Assembly: GCA_964034945.1 (NCBI GenBank) | Contig: OZ035961.1 | Span: 68,112,031-68,176,030, forward strand | Direction: 5' to 3' | DNA length: 64,000 nucleotides | Source of the DNA: Chrysopilus asiliformis | Lineage: Eukaryota > Arthropoda > Insecta > Diptera > Rhagionidae | Shown here: positions 10,342 through 22,420 of the stretch, in pieces | How positions within the stretch are numbered: position 1 is the stretch's first letter | Layout: each line of letters begins with the position of its first letter | Translations under genes and position numbers: made by a program | The notes under the pieces: generated by a model | Databases searched by the model: none | The model's input: the letters and a program-made list of their open reading frames with translations, nothing else | What the model was told of the DNA's origin: nothing

Positions 10342-10872
10342 AAACATAACAAAAGCTATAATTGCCAATCTGGCAATTATTGAAAACCCGTATGGTGATT
10401 TAAGTGAATGGCGAACAGTTTTATCAAAATTCCACTATGAAGTCAAACTTTCCAATAAGATTTTTTTAAATTTGTTCCAATTTTGTTCTTGCAATTTTTT
10501 GATAAGATGCACCGTTTTTGATATATTCACAAAAAACGTTTTCGTTCGTATGGGGGTACCCCCCCCTAATGGTTCATTCTTGCCCATTAACGAACTTAGC
10601 CTCGCATTTTACGAAAAACGGATCTGCACAAAATTTCAAGTCTCTAGCTCAATCCGTGCGCCCGCAATCCGCGCCACAGACGGACGGACGGACAGACGGA
10701 CAGACGGACAGACAGACGGACAGACAGACGGACGGACATGCAAAATTCAATTTTTTTATCATTCTAAACACACTGGTGTAATTCATTTTTGTGTGTGATG
10801 ACGGGATCTTGGCGTTACAAACGGTAAGGCAAAGTTAGTATACCCTTTGGTTTCACCATACGGGTATAAAAA
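10342..10872 (-). mobile_element. Helentron-like (HINE/DINE-1-type) repeat, copy 2, near full length
   Basis: Minus orientation. It has TATACCCGTATGGTGAAACC at its 5' end, a (GTCC/GTCT)n microsatellite (10677-10737), then the inverted sub-terminal repeat TCACCATACGGGTTTT, a small hairpin ATTGCCAGATTGGCAAT, and the end TAGCTTTTGTTATGTTT. Two sub-terminal inverted repeats, a GTCY microsatellite and a 3' hairpin, without target duplication, are the published layout of DINE-1/Helentron-associated elements. There are six copies in this window. Confidence 0.75.
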
Positions 10873-12805
10873 GGGCACAACATAAGTGCACAATATCGGA
10901 TAAGTGAAAACCCTCGTAACTGGAGAATACTGTATTATTTATGTTGCTATACTTCGATAGGAAAATTATTTTCTTCCGTATTTAGATGTGAAAACGAATG
11001 CATGTTTTATTGTTATCTGTACTAAGTATGTGTGCTAAGTATGAGTGCTAAATACGTGTGCCAAGTCAAATCAAACGGTCAAGCAAAAGTGGGACAAAAT
11101 TAGATCACAAGATTTAAAAAAAACTGACAAGACCAAAAATAACGAGTGGAACTCAATAAATTTTGTGAAAACATAAAATTTTGTAATAACGTAATAATTT
11201 TGATCGCGATTCACATTCTAAAATTAAAAAAAAAGTACTTAGTAGTTTTCATTCACACCCAAATTTTCATCTGACAAACCTAGTTTTTGGATACTTGAGA
11301 AATTTGGGCCGCACTCCCATCACGTAAGAACCATAACTCTTATTTATTATAAATTCAAATTATCTCCCTTGGTCTCACTAAATATGATAGACGAAAACAG
11401 AAACTTCGAAGCGGTTAAATAAGCGACTATCTCGGGCTAAAGTTCAGTTTAGCGACAATGACACTATAGATTTTTGGTGTATGGGGAGGGGTGGAGGGAA
11501 GCATCCCCTATCCAAAATGGGTATTTTTAGCCGTCGCTCGCCCCCTTGCCCGCTCCAGGGGTCCGTAAACTTTGTATGAAACAACATAAACTATGTGTCA
11601 TGCCCACGGTTTATAGTTGGGTGTGGTCGCGGTATCGGCTCCCCTTTTACCCCCTCGCCTGTTATCTTCTGAACCACCGAAGGGATTTAAATCCGCTTTT
11701 CAGTGTTGGGCCGGTCAATCATAAAAGAAATTTTCATTCACTTAAACTACTCCGCTATACATGGTGCAAGCCCCCTCTCCTGCTATCTTCTAAACTACAT
11801 AACGGATTTTTATACGATTTGAGTGTTGGATAGGTTATCTGCCAAGGTAAATTTTAGACCAATCCCCTCCTCAGCTATCTCTCAAACTATTTTATGGATG
11901 TTCAACATTATGTTACAACATAAATGCAACTTTATGTGTTCATAAATTCCTATTATTAAATGATTTGATCGAGTATTTATTAAAAAGCAAGGTAGAGACG
12001 GCCAGAAGACGTGGATCCGCCTACAACGATCGCCAATAGATATTTAAATAAGAAATTTGAGTGAAAAGGAAACTAAAGAAACAATTTGATTGACCGTAAT
12101 GTTACGTTTAGACCTGCCTTACATGTTCAATATTTTTGCTTCAAAATATTGAAGGGTATTCAAAATCGTATGGATCGCTTCAATATTTTTACATCAATAT
12201 AGTCCTTACATGTTCAATATATTGAACACAACCTAAATATTGTTCAATATATTGAACATATAAGGTGCCCATTACGGGTTGTGCGTTTCCGTTTGGTGAA
12301 TTTCGGCATCTTGTACCTAAAAATCAAATTTCACTTGCAACACAACGAACAAATGTTTAATTCTAAAATGTTATAGGGCATTTTCATAAATATACTCGGA
12401 AGTTGCGCAAATTGCACAAAACATTTTCTTCCATCTCCCCGTAATACTTAGTTGTTCAGTAATTTTCGAAACTAAACTAACTTAACGAATAACATAACTG
12501 GGTTTATTATTATCAAAATCTTTTGTGTAATTTGCAAAACTTGCATTCATGAAAACGCCCATAGATGAAAAACAAATAAAAATCAAATTAAAATAAAATT
12601 ACACGATCAAAACAAACCAATTTCAATTTACAGCAACTAAAATCTTAAACACAATCCGCCTGCTCACACAACTCGTATACAGAAATTAAAGGAAATACTG
12701 GGCAATCACGAGAAACAATCAAGAGAAACAATCAAGTAAAATGAATTTCCAGAACCAGAACAACCCATATAGAGAAGAGAAACAATCAAGAGTAAAAGCT
12801 TTCAC
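10873..12805. other. Intergenic; diverged ~130-bp tandem repeats and an AT-rich palindrome
   Basis: At about 11500-11890 three diverged units share CCCCCTC.CCTG.TATCTTCT followed by AAACTAC..., spaced ~125-130 bp. At 12120-12270 several copies of TTCAATATATTGAAC form an AT-rich palindromic cluster. At 12700-12795 GAGAAACAATCAAG occurs three times. No gene is recognised. Confidence 0.4.
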
Positions 12806-13209
12806 CAAAAACAATGTATAACCATAGAAAAATATACTTAAATAGAACTTTTGCTCAGAACTAAATTTTTGAAATATTTCCCCTAAAATGAGGGGAAAGT
12901 CGCGCTATCTCTTCTTTGCAGCGCGAGCAACTGCCTCTCGCTTCGCATTTGAGAGGGAATGAGAAAATATATGTCATGTTTATAAAAGTTGAGAACCAAT
13001 ATTGCCAGATATATATTAATGTTTAGTACAAGGAAAAAAATATTTTTGCAATCCGTAAATGAAGTAAATGTTTTCAGACTTTTTATTTATAAATAGTGTT
13101 AACATTACGAAATTTAGTAAAACTCTTCAATACACTCTTGTTTGTAACTATTTTTTCCATCCAAATCCCTGTACAAATAGTTTAAAAAACGCTGGTTTTC
13201 AGTTAAAAT

Positions 13210-13253
13210 AAAGAGCATTATAGAGAATTTTCAACTTCTCTATAATGCTCTTT
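13210..13253. repeat. Perfect 18-bp stem-loop
   Basis: AAAGAGCATTATAGAGAA and its exact inverse are separated by an 8-base loop. It lies inside element X. It could be a tiny foldback or a structured RNA; the perfect stem is seen, any function is unknown. Confidence 0.6.
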
Positions 13254-13466
13254 GCAAGAGTGGACAAGAAATATTAATGTTTGGTTATTTTTTGTCCATG
13301 ATTTGTGTTTTGTTAAGTTGAATAAGAGCGAAAATAAAATGTTTTCTGCTCAAGTCATACTTCATTTAATATTATCCTAACAATGAAATTAGTTTGCAGA
13401 AGGGTAATAGGAGTTTAGTTTCAGTTATTTTTTTAGGTACGCCATTTTAAATGTATAAAAGGAGTA

Positions 13467-14290
13467 CAGTAATCCCCCGCTATACGGACGCTCGTTTTAC
13501 GGAAATTCGAAGTTACGGACATGACTAATATAGGAACAAATTCGTAATACGGATAAAAAAATTCGCTATTACGGACAAAAATTTTTTTTTTTTTGAATCA
13601 CAGAAAAAAATCAAGAAAAAGAAAAAGAAAAAATGTTGTATTTATTGTAAATGTACATACTTAATTTCCCCGAAATTTCTGACACATTTTGTATATACAC
13701 AAAAGATAATTAAAAAAAGGCAATAAAAAACTGCAGTGCGGTGTATTTTTAAAAAATCTATTTGCTATTCTTAAGCGAGAACTCCAATTGGGCAGAGGCA
13801 GCAGCAGAGGCAGAAGCAGAAGCAGCAGCAGAAGCAGAATCTGCTTTCTGTCCCACAATGAAATTTGAATTCTGACGAAACTAGCAGAAACCTACGTAGA
13901 AACAGCTACGTTTTTTTGTCCGCGGCATGATTTGTCCCATAATATTTTGTTGGTTTTAACATATTCAATTGATTTATGCTCCATTTCAAGTAGTATAAAT
14001 TTTTTTTTTCTATAATTATATAGTTTTCTCATTATTCTAGTGGTTAAATAATTATTTTAATATATTATACTAATCTGTTTCGTATTACGGATTTTTTTGG
14101 TACGCATCTATCTATTTTTAATACGATCTTATACTAAAATAGGTTTCTTTCTACGGACATTTCTATTGATTGGAACACATCTATTTATTCCCAGTACAAT
14201 CTCATACTAAAATAGGTTTCGTTTTACGGATTTTCGATATACGGACAGTTTCCGTAGAACGCATCCCGTCCGTAAAGCGGGGGATTACTG
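13467..14290. mobile_element. pogo/Tigger-type MITE in X (CAGTAATCCCCCGC ends)
   Basis: Termini CAGTAATCCCCCGCTATACG and the inverse, flanked by TA at 13465-13466 and 14291-14292. Motifs about a unit of TACGGA recur inside near both ends. A CAG/GCA-rich stretch at 13790-13840 could be the low-complexity tail of a lost transposase. No DDE domain is readable. Confidence 0.75.
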
Positions 14291-15255
14291 TATAACAAAT
14301 GTTAGGTTGTATTTTAGAATAGGGTATACAAAAACATCCATAAATTTTAAATTTGGCGCTATTTTTAGTTTAAGTACAAATAAAAGTTATATGGCAATAC
14401 CATCTATTTGACAGTTCTCGTGTTTATAATTGAAGCCAGTTTTCACGTTTCGGTTTTCATCGAATTTTGTTTAATTTACTGACTTAATTCGCGTAAACTA
14501 AATTAATTTCGATGCAAAACTCACCGCTTATTAATGATAAAAACATAAAATAACGTGACATGCTGTGGAAATGTGAAAAAATGTGACTAAATGTGACTTT
14601 TCGGACGGTAAAATCTCTTTGGGGATAATCAGAAATCTCTTTGGGGCTATTCAGAAAAAATGCTTCACTCACGGACACTGTAGATGTGCAGATTCTGTCT
14701 TCCGGTTATTCTTATTCGTAGGATAAGATACTGAAATATAAACAAATAGTTCAAAACAAAAAATCCGCTTGCCTCTCACCTCAACTTGCCTTGTATGTTC
14801 TGGTACAATTGACAAAGGGGGTCGGGTGTAAGAGAAAATGTCAAATAGAAATTTCAGGGATGTGCAAAGTTTTAGTACACGCATGAATTTGCATTTTAGT
14901 ACAACAAAACAGTTTAAGTGCAATTTTTCCATTGTAATTCAATTTTTTCCGCATTAAGAATCTTTAGTAAAATTCCTTTCACCATAAACATGACTAAAAA
15001 ACACTTAAACAGTTAAAACCATACTAAAAATTTTTGTTTTGCTCCATACTTTAGAGAAATTTTTAACGTTTAGAATATAGCTGACTAACCCTGATTGCTT
15101 GCTTTTAGCACTTTTTTTTATGTTTCCTATCTGATGAATGTGGTAAAGAGAGAAAGTATATAAAATTCCTAAGTTCATCCCGCTTCCTCTTACACTGGTA
15201 TATGGAAAACCCCTGAAGCGACAGTTCTATTTAAGTATATTTTTCTATGGTATAA

Positions 15256-17403
15256 CCATAGAAAAATATATACTACGTAAATAGAAGGATCTCTGTGAAT
15301 AAACTTTTTGAAAAAATTCCCCTTCAAAGTGGGGAAATTCATGCTATCTATTTTTAGCAGTGATAGTAGTAGTGCTCCTCGACACGGTTTAGAAAGAACG
15401 AGAAAAATGTACCACCATTTCGGATAATTGAAAGCAGGCGTTACCAGAATACATCTATTGGGGTTTAGTACATAACCAATCCTATAATAAAATTTTTGGT
15501 GAATGAATTTAAAGAAATTAATGAAACAAAAGTATTTAGTAATCGCTGGTTATGGATTTTTATTATATTATGCACATTTCATGTCGAATAACAGTTATTT
15601 CATGAAACCTCAAATTTTTTTTGGCAAGGGAATTACAATGGGCGGTTTAGTACGGTCCCAACTTGACAGTATTTTCAATGTAGCACCGGTCAAAACGCCA
15701 TCTACTTATGAGATTTGTGATGGCTTATGTATTTTATCTTAATTTCTGAAACCAAGTAGTTGCAAAAAAGTTAAAATCAATTGGTCAGTAAGTGAAACGT
15801 AATCATCTCCAAATGTGATGGATATTCATTTTGCCCTGCCGTTCAATCAACAGAAAACTATAGATTTTGATAGCGGCTGCTATAGACGCTTTTATGGTAG
15901 CATTGCTAGAGTGGTAGCGCTAAAGTGGCACGGACTAAACGCGCCCAATAAAAGATAATGTCGTTAAAATAAAAAAGCACCGGTTTCCATGTTTACAAGC
16001 ATATGTCTCTTGTGTATTTTGAACATTGGTCAAAATCATCCTGCCCTATCGCTAAATAAAACTTTGATTAGCTGATGTCTTTCTAGCGATGTTTCATACT
16101 GAATGCACGAATGGTAATATCGTAAGGTATTGGCTAAAACTCATGCATTTTAACTATCCAAGACACAGACACATAAGGTGAGCGATGGAAATTTCTTAGA
16201 CTGAATTTATTTTTAAAGTCATGACTGGCGGTCATTTTGTTTTGGGCAGTCACATTTTTCTTATCATCCATTCGATGTAAAAACTTTATCTGCCATAACA
16301 GATCTCCACCAATTTTTTTTTTAATTGTTAAAAAAAATAATAAAAATACATATCTAATGATAAATTAAAATTCTTATTGCCTAAATTTATTGAAAAACGA
16401 AAATAAAAATAGGAGAAATATTGAACGTCAGCTCAAAGGTACATAAAAAAAATTTTTTTTCAGATATCACGCCATTAAGGCCATCTGTAATTTTTTTGGT
16501 GTGTACTAAAAATTTTAGTCAGTTGGCAATGCCATCAATTTGACAATTGGTTTGACATTTCAAAATTATTTTGCTTTGTTTATTTTTGTTTGTAATAAAA
16601 AAGAGTTTGCCAATCGCGGTGGAGTTGTAAGTTGCGATTCGAAGAAAGATAGGATCGTGTCGTGTTGAGTCTATTAGAAACGGGGTGATAATATAGTGCC
16701 ATCAAAGTCTCGGATTCAAGGGAATCATGCTGTACGGAACGGAAAAGCAAAAAGCTTAATATCTACCAAAAGTAACAACCGGAAAAGTGTACGCTGCATT
16801 CTGTCTAACTGAGCCAAGTTCTGGGTCAGACGCTGGCTCTATTAGATGCAGAGCTGTGAAATCAGCCGATGGCAAGCATTACGTTTTGAATGGTTCAAAA
16901 ATTTGGATTTCGAACTGAGCTGAAGACTCGTTCAAATGTCAAATGTACTAGTTCAATGGGCAACATGAGGTGCGCGGTAAGCGGAAATTTTTAAAACAAA
17001 TTGCAGGGTTGGAGAAACATTTTAGCACAAAAATATATTCAGCTTTTTGTATAAAAAGTACGTTTGATGAAAAATTTAAATGAATTTTGATTGTACATGA
17101 TTTATCAAACTTTTTATCTCAATAATAATACATTCTAAAAGATTTTTGCGCATTTTTAACTGTGTCAAAGGTAAAATTTTGTTACATTTTTAATATTTTT
17201 ATGCAAATCAATTATCTTTTAGTGCATTGTTGTGCAACCCTAATTTTATACTTTTAACATGTTCGTGACGTCATCCTATCTATTCAATAGGATAGACGGG
17301 CAGAACTATAAATGTCTATCGCTGTGTCCTGCTTCCTCTACATTGGTTTATGGACAAACCCGAGAGTGCAACTTCTATTTACGTAGTATATATTTTTCTA
17401 TGG
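15256..17403. mobile_element. DNA transposon Y, same family as X, with a captured host-gene piece
   Basis: Termini CCATAGAAAAATATATACTA and the inverse ending ATATATTTTTCTATGG, flanked by TATAA at 15251-15255 and 17404-17408. Sub-terminal sequence (CCCCTTCAAAGTGGGG) parallels that of X. It lies directly next to X, sharing one TATAA. It contains a fragment of an acyl-CoA dehydrogenase gene at 16697-16918. A small frame at 15503-15742 encodes no recognised protein. Confidence 0.7.
16697..16918 (+). pseudogene. Fragment of very-long-chain acyl-CoA dehydrogenase gene
   Basis: The frame reads HQSLGFKGIMLYGTEKQKA, stop, [40 protein letters not shown], then [12 protein letters not shown] and a stop. 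This is the FAD/substrate-binding middle part of mitochondrial VLCAD (ACADVL type): the TEPSSGSDA and NGSKIWISN motifs are hallmarks of acyl-CoA dehydrogenases. Two in-frame stops make it non-functional. It covers about 74 codons of a ~600-residue enzyme and lies within element Y, so it is best read as a captured or inserted gene fragment. The parent gene is not in this window. Confidence 0.85.
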
Positions 17404-18235
17404 TATAACCGAGACGATTCAAATCGAACAACTCATTTTAGAAGAAGCATGAATTTCTCAATCAAAAACTCGATACCCCATCGCCACGTGTTCAGCTAAG
17501 GCACAAACCAGAAAATACTCGCGTCACTTAAAAGCACAGTAGACACCAAAGTTTGCGCTGTTGTCTAATATGCATTCGTCCATAGCATTCGTCCATTTCC
17601 ACTGAAAACAAAAAAAGGCTAACATTTTGAAGTAAAAGCTTAGAAAAAATGCTCGAGTTATGGTTTTTTCCATTTTTAAAACCTGCTGGTGAATGTATGG
17701 ACCTTGGAAGTCACCTCTGTTTTTTTTAACTTTTTTCATTTGGATGTTGTTAGGGCAAAAAAAAAATGTTACCCGTATTTTTTTGTTTGGCGGAATAACG
17801 TCCGGTAGGCGGAGGGGAGGGGGTCAAAGTCGGCGAAAACTGGAAATCACAAAAACTTTAAAAATTTGTAACTTCTGAACGGCTCTACCGATTGAGATGA
17901 TATTGAACATTTTGGAAAGGTAATTAAATTTCCTTGTCACAAGAAATATTTTTTGATTCCCTCCCCCTCACCGTCATATTGTAAAATTCAATTTAGGGAT
18001 AAAATTTAAAATATCTCGAGAAAGGCATTTTTTTTCTTTTGAATTTTTTTCTGTAAATACATACTATTATACCACACAAATTCGCTAAATAAAATTTGGG
18101 GGTAAATGCGTTGTTGATTTTTAAAAAAATTTAAAAAAAATTGAATACATGAAAATTTTATATATTGACTGATTTTCGATTGGTTTTTATGTTCTATGTA
18201 CATAATATTAATGCAAAAATTTTAGGAGATTGAAA

Positions 18236-18261
18236 TCTATATACTAATAAAAATGGATGTT

Positions 18262-18292
<31 letters not shown>

Positions 18293-18662
18293 TTGTCTGC
18301 CTGTCTGTTTGTTTGAGATTACAAAACTCAAAAACTACTGGACCGATTTTTACGCGGTTTTTTGCAAAATGATCTGCGTTGCCAGGAGCAGGTTTTTAGC
18401 TATGTAGATTTTCAAAATTCTAAACGGAAGGTCCTGTAAGAATAATGAAAATATCCTTTTTCCCATTTCTCCCCGGAAAAATGTGCATTATGGGGTTTTT
18501 GGGGTCGCTGATCACGAATCCGGTATTAGATTTTGAAAAATTCGAAACGGGAGGTCCTGTAAGGATAACATTTTTTCCCAAAACTTTTTAAGTTATTTAT
18601 GGTTTTTTGGCATTCTAAAATTCATACAAAAAACTTTTAGCTGCCAACGTAGGGTCTGCTAG
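18236..18662 (+). mobile_element. Helitron (non-autonomous) in left arm of Z
   Basis: It starts TCTATATACTAATAAAAATG, contains a (GTCT)n stretch at 18257-18309, and ends GGGTCTGCTAG, the Helitron TC...CTRR pattern. It sits between A (18235) and T (18663) with no duplication. The opposite arm of Z preserves the empty site (inverse of GAAATTAATTATAA near 19300-19320). Its interior is closely related to the split Helitron at 34913-47785. Confidence 0.85.
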
Positions 18663-18867
18663 TTAATTATAAATGCATTTAAAAGAAAAAGTTTTAAATA
18701 TACCACCATTAGAAAATTTTTTTACTTTGAGAAAATTTCCTTCTTGAATAAATCCGTGAAAATTTTGAGTTCCTGGAAGTGTTTTGAAACTTCCAATTAA
18801 AAAGCTGTTACAAATTAAGTGTTACAAATTAAAAAGCTGTTTGTATATTTAGGCTTTTTGTCCAAGC

Positions 18868-19036
18868 TCACAAATCTTGAGCTTTTGTTATACTTTGGCC
18901 GTACTCATTTGTTAAACTGGCTCTCGTGGCCATTCTTTCACCGATGCCGTCGCACGGATCTTTTCCGTGTGCTATTGTATGAAAATGCCATTCGCAATCT
19001 ATATTTAAATCTTCCGTATGATGTAGAATGTTTATG
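18868..19036 (-). pseudogene. Coding remnant in the single-copy centre of Z
   Basis: The minus strand reads HHTEDLNIDCEWHFHTIAHG, then KDPCDGIGERMATRASLTNE and a stop at 18868-18870. The W-H-F...HGK.PCDGIG pattern looks like a conserved protein motif (I recall similar strings in uncharacterised, transposon-associated insect proteins), but I cannot name a family. It is likely the last exon of a gene once carried by the autonomous form of Z. Confidence 0.4.
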
Positions 19037-20010
19037 ATTTTTTTTTGTTTTTATACTGGGCTGGTGCGCCGTCCGAAATGTAATGTATTTTTGAAATAAT
19101 CGAACAATTTTTACATGTATGTATCATGATAGTGTGTCAGTGAATTTGAGAATATAAGGTAAAACAACAACTTCAAAGAAGGTTTGAAAGTGTCAAAACA
19201 CTTCCAGGAACTCAAAATTTTCACGGATTTATTCAAGACGGAAACTTTCTCAAAATAAAAATAAATTTTAATGGTGATATATTCAAAACTTTTTCTTTTA
19301 AATGAGTTTATAATTAATTTCAATCTCCTAAAACTTTTGCATTAATATTATGTACATAGAACATAAAAACCAATCGAAAATCAGTAGAATATGTAAAATT
19401 TTCTTGCATTCGATTTTTTTTGAATTTTTTTTTAAAAATCAACAACGCATTTACCCCCAAATTTTATTTAGCGAATTTGTGTGGTATAATGGTAAGTATT
19501 TACAGAAAAAAATTCAAAAGAAAAAAAAATGCCGTTCTCGAGATATTTTAAATTTTGTCACGAAATTGAATTTTACAATATGACGGTGAGGGGGAGGGAA
19601 TCAAAAAATATTTCTTGTGACAAGGAAATTTAATTACCTTTCCAAAATGTTCAATATCATCTCAATCGGTAGAGCCGTTCAGAAGTTACAAATTTTTAAA
19701 GTTTTTGTGATTTCCAGTTTTCGCCGACTTTGACCCCCTCCCCTCCGCCTACCGGACGTTATTCCACCAAATAAGAAAGAAGTATCGACTGCTGAGGAAC
19801 ATGCAATTAACAACGAATGAATAAAAAAAATATTTGGCAACAAGGGATAATTACACTTAAGCTTTCTCATAAAGCGACTATTTTCTGGTTTGTGCCTTAG
19901 CTGAACACGTGGCGATGGGGTATCGAGTTTTTGATTGAGAAATTCATGCTTCTTCTAAAATGAGTTGTTCGATTTGAATCGTCTCGGTTATACATTGTTT
20001 TTGCTTTCAC

Positions 20011-21338
20011 TCAACCTCAACATACTTTGTCGTGTTCTCTTTCCTGTGCCTCTTCCAAATATTCAATACCACAAAGAAAACATAAAAAGAGTATAAATGT
20101 GAAATCTGTACTACAAGCAGCAAACACAGCATAACAGCGGCAGTGGAAATTTAGATTTTGATTCTTAAAAAGAAAATTGAACATAGTTTAACATAATAAA
20201 ATACTGTCGTGGCCGGTTCCCGTTCCCACAATTTCAATGGGAAAATTCTTGGATGCGCTGCTGATAAGCAAATTAGGTCGCGCATGCAGATATCGAAAAC
20301 ATTGACTTTGAGTCTTAGCACTCCAGAATGGAATGGAAATTCCGGGTGGCTTAAAATGAAAAACGGGGAGTCTCGATAAAGATTTCAACCAATTCGGATC
20401 GTTTTGGATAAAAACGATCCGAACTGGTAAATATTTGAATGAAAAGTAATAAAAATATATAGCAAAACGGAAAACAAAAGTTTTTTAAAAAGGTAAGAAA
20501 CAGAAGTTATTTGAAAAGTTAAGAAACCAAAGTTATTTAAAAAAGTTGAGAAACAAAAGTTATTGAATTAAAATAAATAAAGGCATTGTGTGTGAAATAA
20601 AATTGTAAAATAGTTTTAGTCACAAAACAAAAACAAATTAAGTTATATGATCGTTTTAAATATACAACGAAAAAAGATAAAATCAGTTCGGGTCGTTTTG
20701 GATCGGATCAGTAGATATTTGGATTAAAAGGAAAACAATATAGCAAAAAGAGAAGCAAAAGTTATTTAAAAAGGTTAAGATAAAAAAGGTATTTGATTAA
20801 AATATATAAAGGTGTTGTGTACAATAGTTTAAGTCATTAAAAAACAAATTAAGTAATGAAATTATTTTAAATAAAGAACAACAAAAAGTAAAAATGTGTT
20901 TTTAATTTGCTTTCACTTACGACATGCAAAAGCACCCCACGACAATACCCTAAACAATGCTTTAATGTAGGCCGGATCTTATAACACAGTTTCTGTTCGG
21001 ATGTCACCACAAACTATCGAGTATCATCGATTGCAAATTTGTTATCATGGCAGCAAGTCGATTTTCTAATTTGTACCCCCATAACCAAAATCCAAGACGT
21101 ATCCACGTCAAAACTTCTCTTTAACTTCTGCTCAACTTCTATTCAACTTCTATCCGTCGGTTTAAAATAAATTTAACAAATAGCAGACTATGGCCTAATA
21201 AATTTTTGACTAAAAATAATTTTGACGTATTGAAATTTTGGAATAAATATTATTAAATAATACTTGTTGCCGACGAACATGTCCTGTTTTCTATAAAAAA
21301 AATTCATTTACAGAAACATTTAGTTATTACAGCAAACA
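20011..21338. repeat. Intergenic; two diverged ~250-300 bp tandem units at 20385-20930
   Basis: Units begin near AATTCGGATCGTTTTGGAT (about 20391) and CAGTTCGGGTCGTTTTGGAT (about 20685), followed in both by A-rich sequence with AAAAGTTATTTAAAAA. Inside the first, shorter copies of AAGAAAC-AAAGTTATTT recur about every 30 bases. A hairpin GGATCGTTTT/AAAACGATCC lies at 20396-20421. The rest (20011-20380, 20930-21338) shows nothing recognised. Confidence 0.45.
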
Positions 21339-21346
21339 AGTTAGTG

Positions 21347-22260
21347 CAGCGTTTCTCAACCTTTCAGTATTCGCGGCCCAATTTTCAATCAAAATTGTCA
21401 TCGCGCCCCCCTGCATACAATAAAATGTATACAATAATAACGTAATTTGAGTATTTTGGCGCTAAACCTACACTACTACCCTAATTTTAAACACAAATTA
21501 CCAAGAAAACAGTAATTTATTGATATTTGGCAACACCGATCCTCAGCGTTGACAAAACAAGAATCCGGTGCCTTTTTATTGCTCTTGCGTCATTTTTGCG
21601 GTCCCGCGAGAAGATGTTTTAACCCTGAAATCACAATGAACGCGAAACCGATGCGAAACTGGCGCAGAAACGGTCACTTAAAAGTTGGGTTCCCACAAAT
21701 TGTTTGAAGTGAGCACAGTGAACGTATAGAACGCAGCTACAACGTAACCGCAACGCAAAAGTTTGCAAACTTCTAACTTTGCCGCAGAAATCTGCGTTGA
21801 CAGTTCATAAAGTGAGGTGGACAAAATGTCGTTCGAGGAAAAATTGATAGCCTTAGTGCAAATAACAAAGATAAAGACCAACAAAGCAAATTATCGCTTC
21901 AAAATTATCCATTTTTGTAATTTTTCCAAGTTTATACCACTTTATATTATGTCACTTGTACTACTTCACGAGCTGCCATTGTGCTCTGCAGCTAGAATTT
22001 TGCACTGCGTGACAGTTCAGAGCGTTGTAGTTGCGTTGGTTACGCGCTGGTTTCGCGTTCATTGTGCTCCAAGCGTAAGTTAATAAGTTAATTATTAAAT
22101 ATTATGTCGAAATGTATTTTGTTTTGTATGTGGGTATGTACTTTCCTTTCAGTCAATTAATAAACTTTTTTAAATATTTTGTCTTGGATATGCTCGCGCC
22201 CCCCCTTAAATGTACTCGCGCCCCCCTAGGGGGGCGCGCCCCACAGGTTGAGAATCGCTG
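21347..22260. mobile_element. hAT element (CAGCGTTTCTCAACC ends)
   Basis: Termini CAGCGTTTCTCAACCT and the imperfect inverse ending AGGTTGAGAATCGCTG; flanks AGTTAGTG (21339-21346) and CGTTAGTG (22261-22268) match at 7 of 8. GC-rich CGCGCCCCCC blocks lie near both ends. Nested inside is a smaller inverted-repeat element at about 21634-22067 (ends CACAATGAACGCGAAACC and inverse) that contains a short frame MSFEEKLIALVQITKIKTNK at 21826, like the start of a MADF-type protein of Harbinger elements. No hAT transposase is readable. Confidence 0.7.
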
Positions 22261-22420
22261 CGTTAGTGTCTTCATTTAAGGTCAAAAACCATATGCAGAT
22301 CAAATTTTTTTTTAGATGCACTTATCACTTATGTAGAAAGGCTTTGGCTGGATAGAGAGAGAACTATCATCTGAAAAAAATCTGCAACAATAATATCTGC
22401 AATCATCTGCAATTATAATA

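Larger units (their letters stand above)
12822..15250. mobile_element. DNA transposon X, unknown family, TSD TATAA
   Basis: Termini CCATAGAAAAATATACTTAA and the inverse ending TATATTTTTCTATGG, flanked by TATAA at 12817-12821 and 15251-15255. Just inside each end is a small palindrome (CCCCTAAAATGAGGGG on the left), shared in design with element Y. It contains a nested pogo-type MITE (13467-14290) and a hairpin (13210-13253). No transposase is readable, and no known superfamily is a clear match for a 5-bp TATAA duplication with CC...GG ends. Confidence 0.7.
12806..20003. mobile_element. P-like foldback element Z with long inverted repeats and nested insertions
   Basis: The outer termini CAAAAACAATGTATAACC (12806) and GGTTATACATTGTTTTTG (20003) are inverse, flanked by the perfect 7-bp repeat CTTTCAC (12799-12805 and 20004-20010). 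The left terminus is split by elements X and Y; element Z resumes at 17409. Its arms then run inverted to each other: 17409-17515 with 19883-19987, about 17790-18235 with 19318-19775, and 18663-18790 with about 19190-19317. A Helitron sits in the left arm. A single-copy centre (about 18800-19180) holds a coding remnant. Without X, Y and the Helitron it is about 2.2 kb. CA termini and a 7-bp duplication match elements A and B; the P-superfamily name is inference. Confidence 0.7.

Noticed and set aside
11546..11833. 95-codon frame in GC-richer sequence
   Set aside because: It spans diverged ~130-bp tandem repeats and has no protein family features.
13661..13858. Poly-leucine frame resembling a signal peptide
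   Set aside because: It is the complement of a CAG/GCA-rich stretch inside a pogo-type MITE.
18006..19583. Matching 65- and 77-codon frames (MYIEHKNQSKIS...)
   Set aside because: They are the two inverted arms of element Z read in opposite directions, not a gene family.
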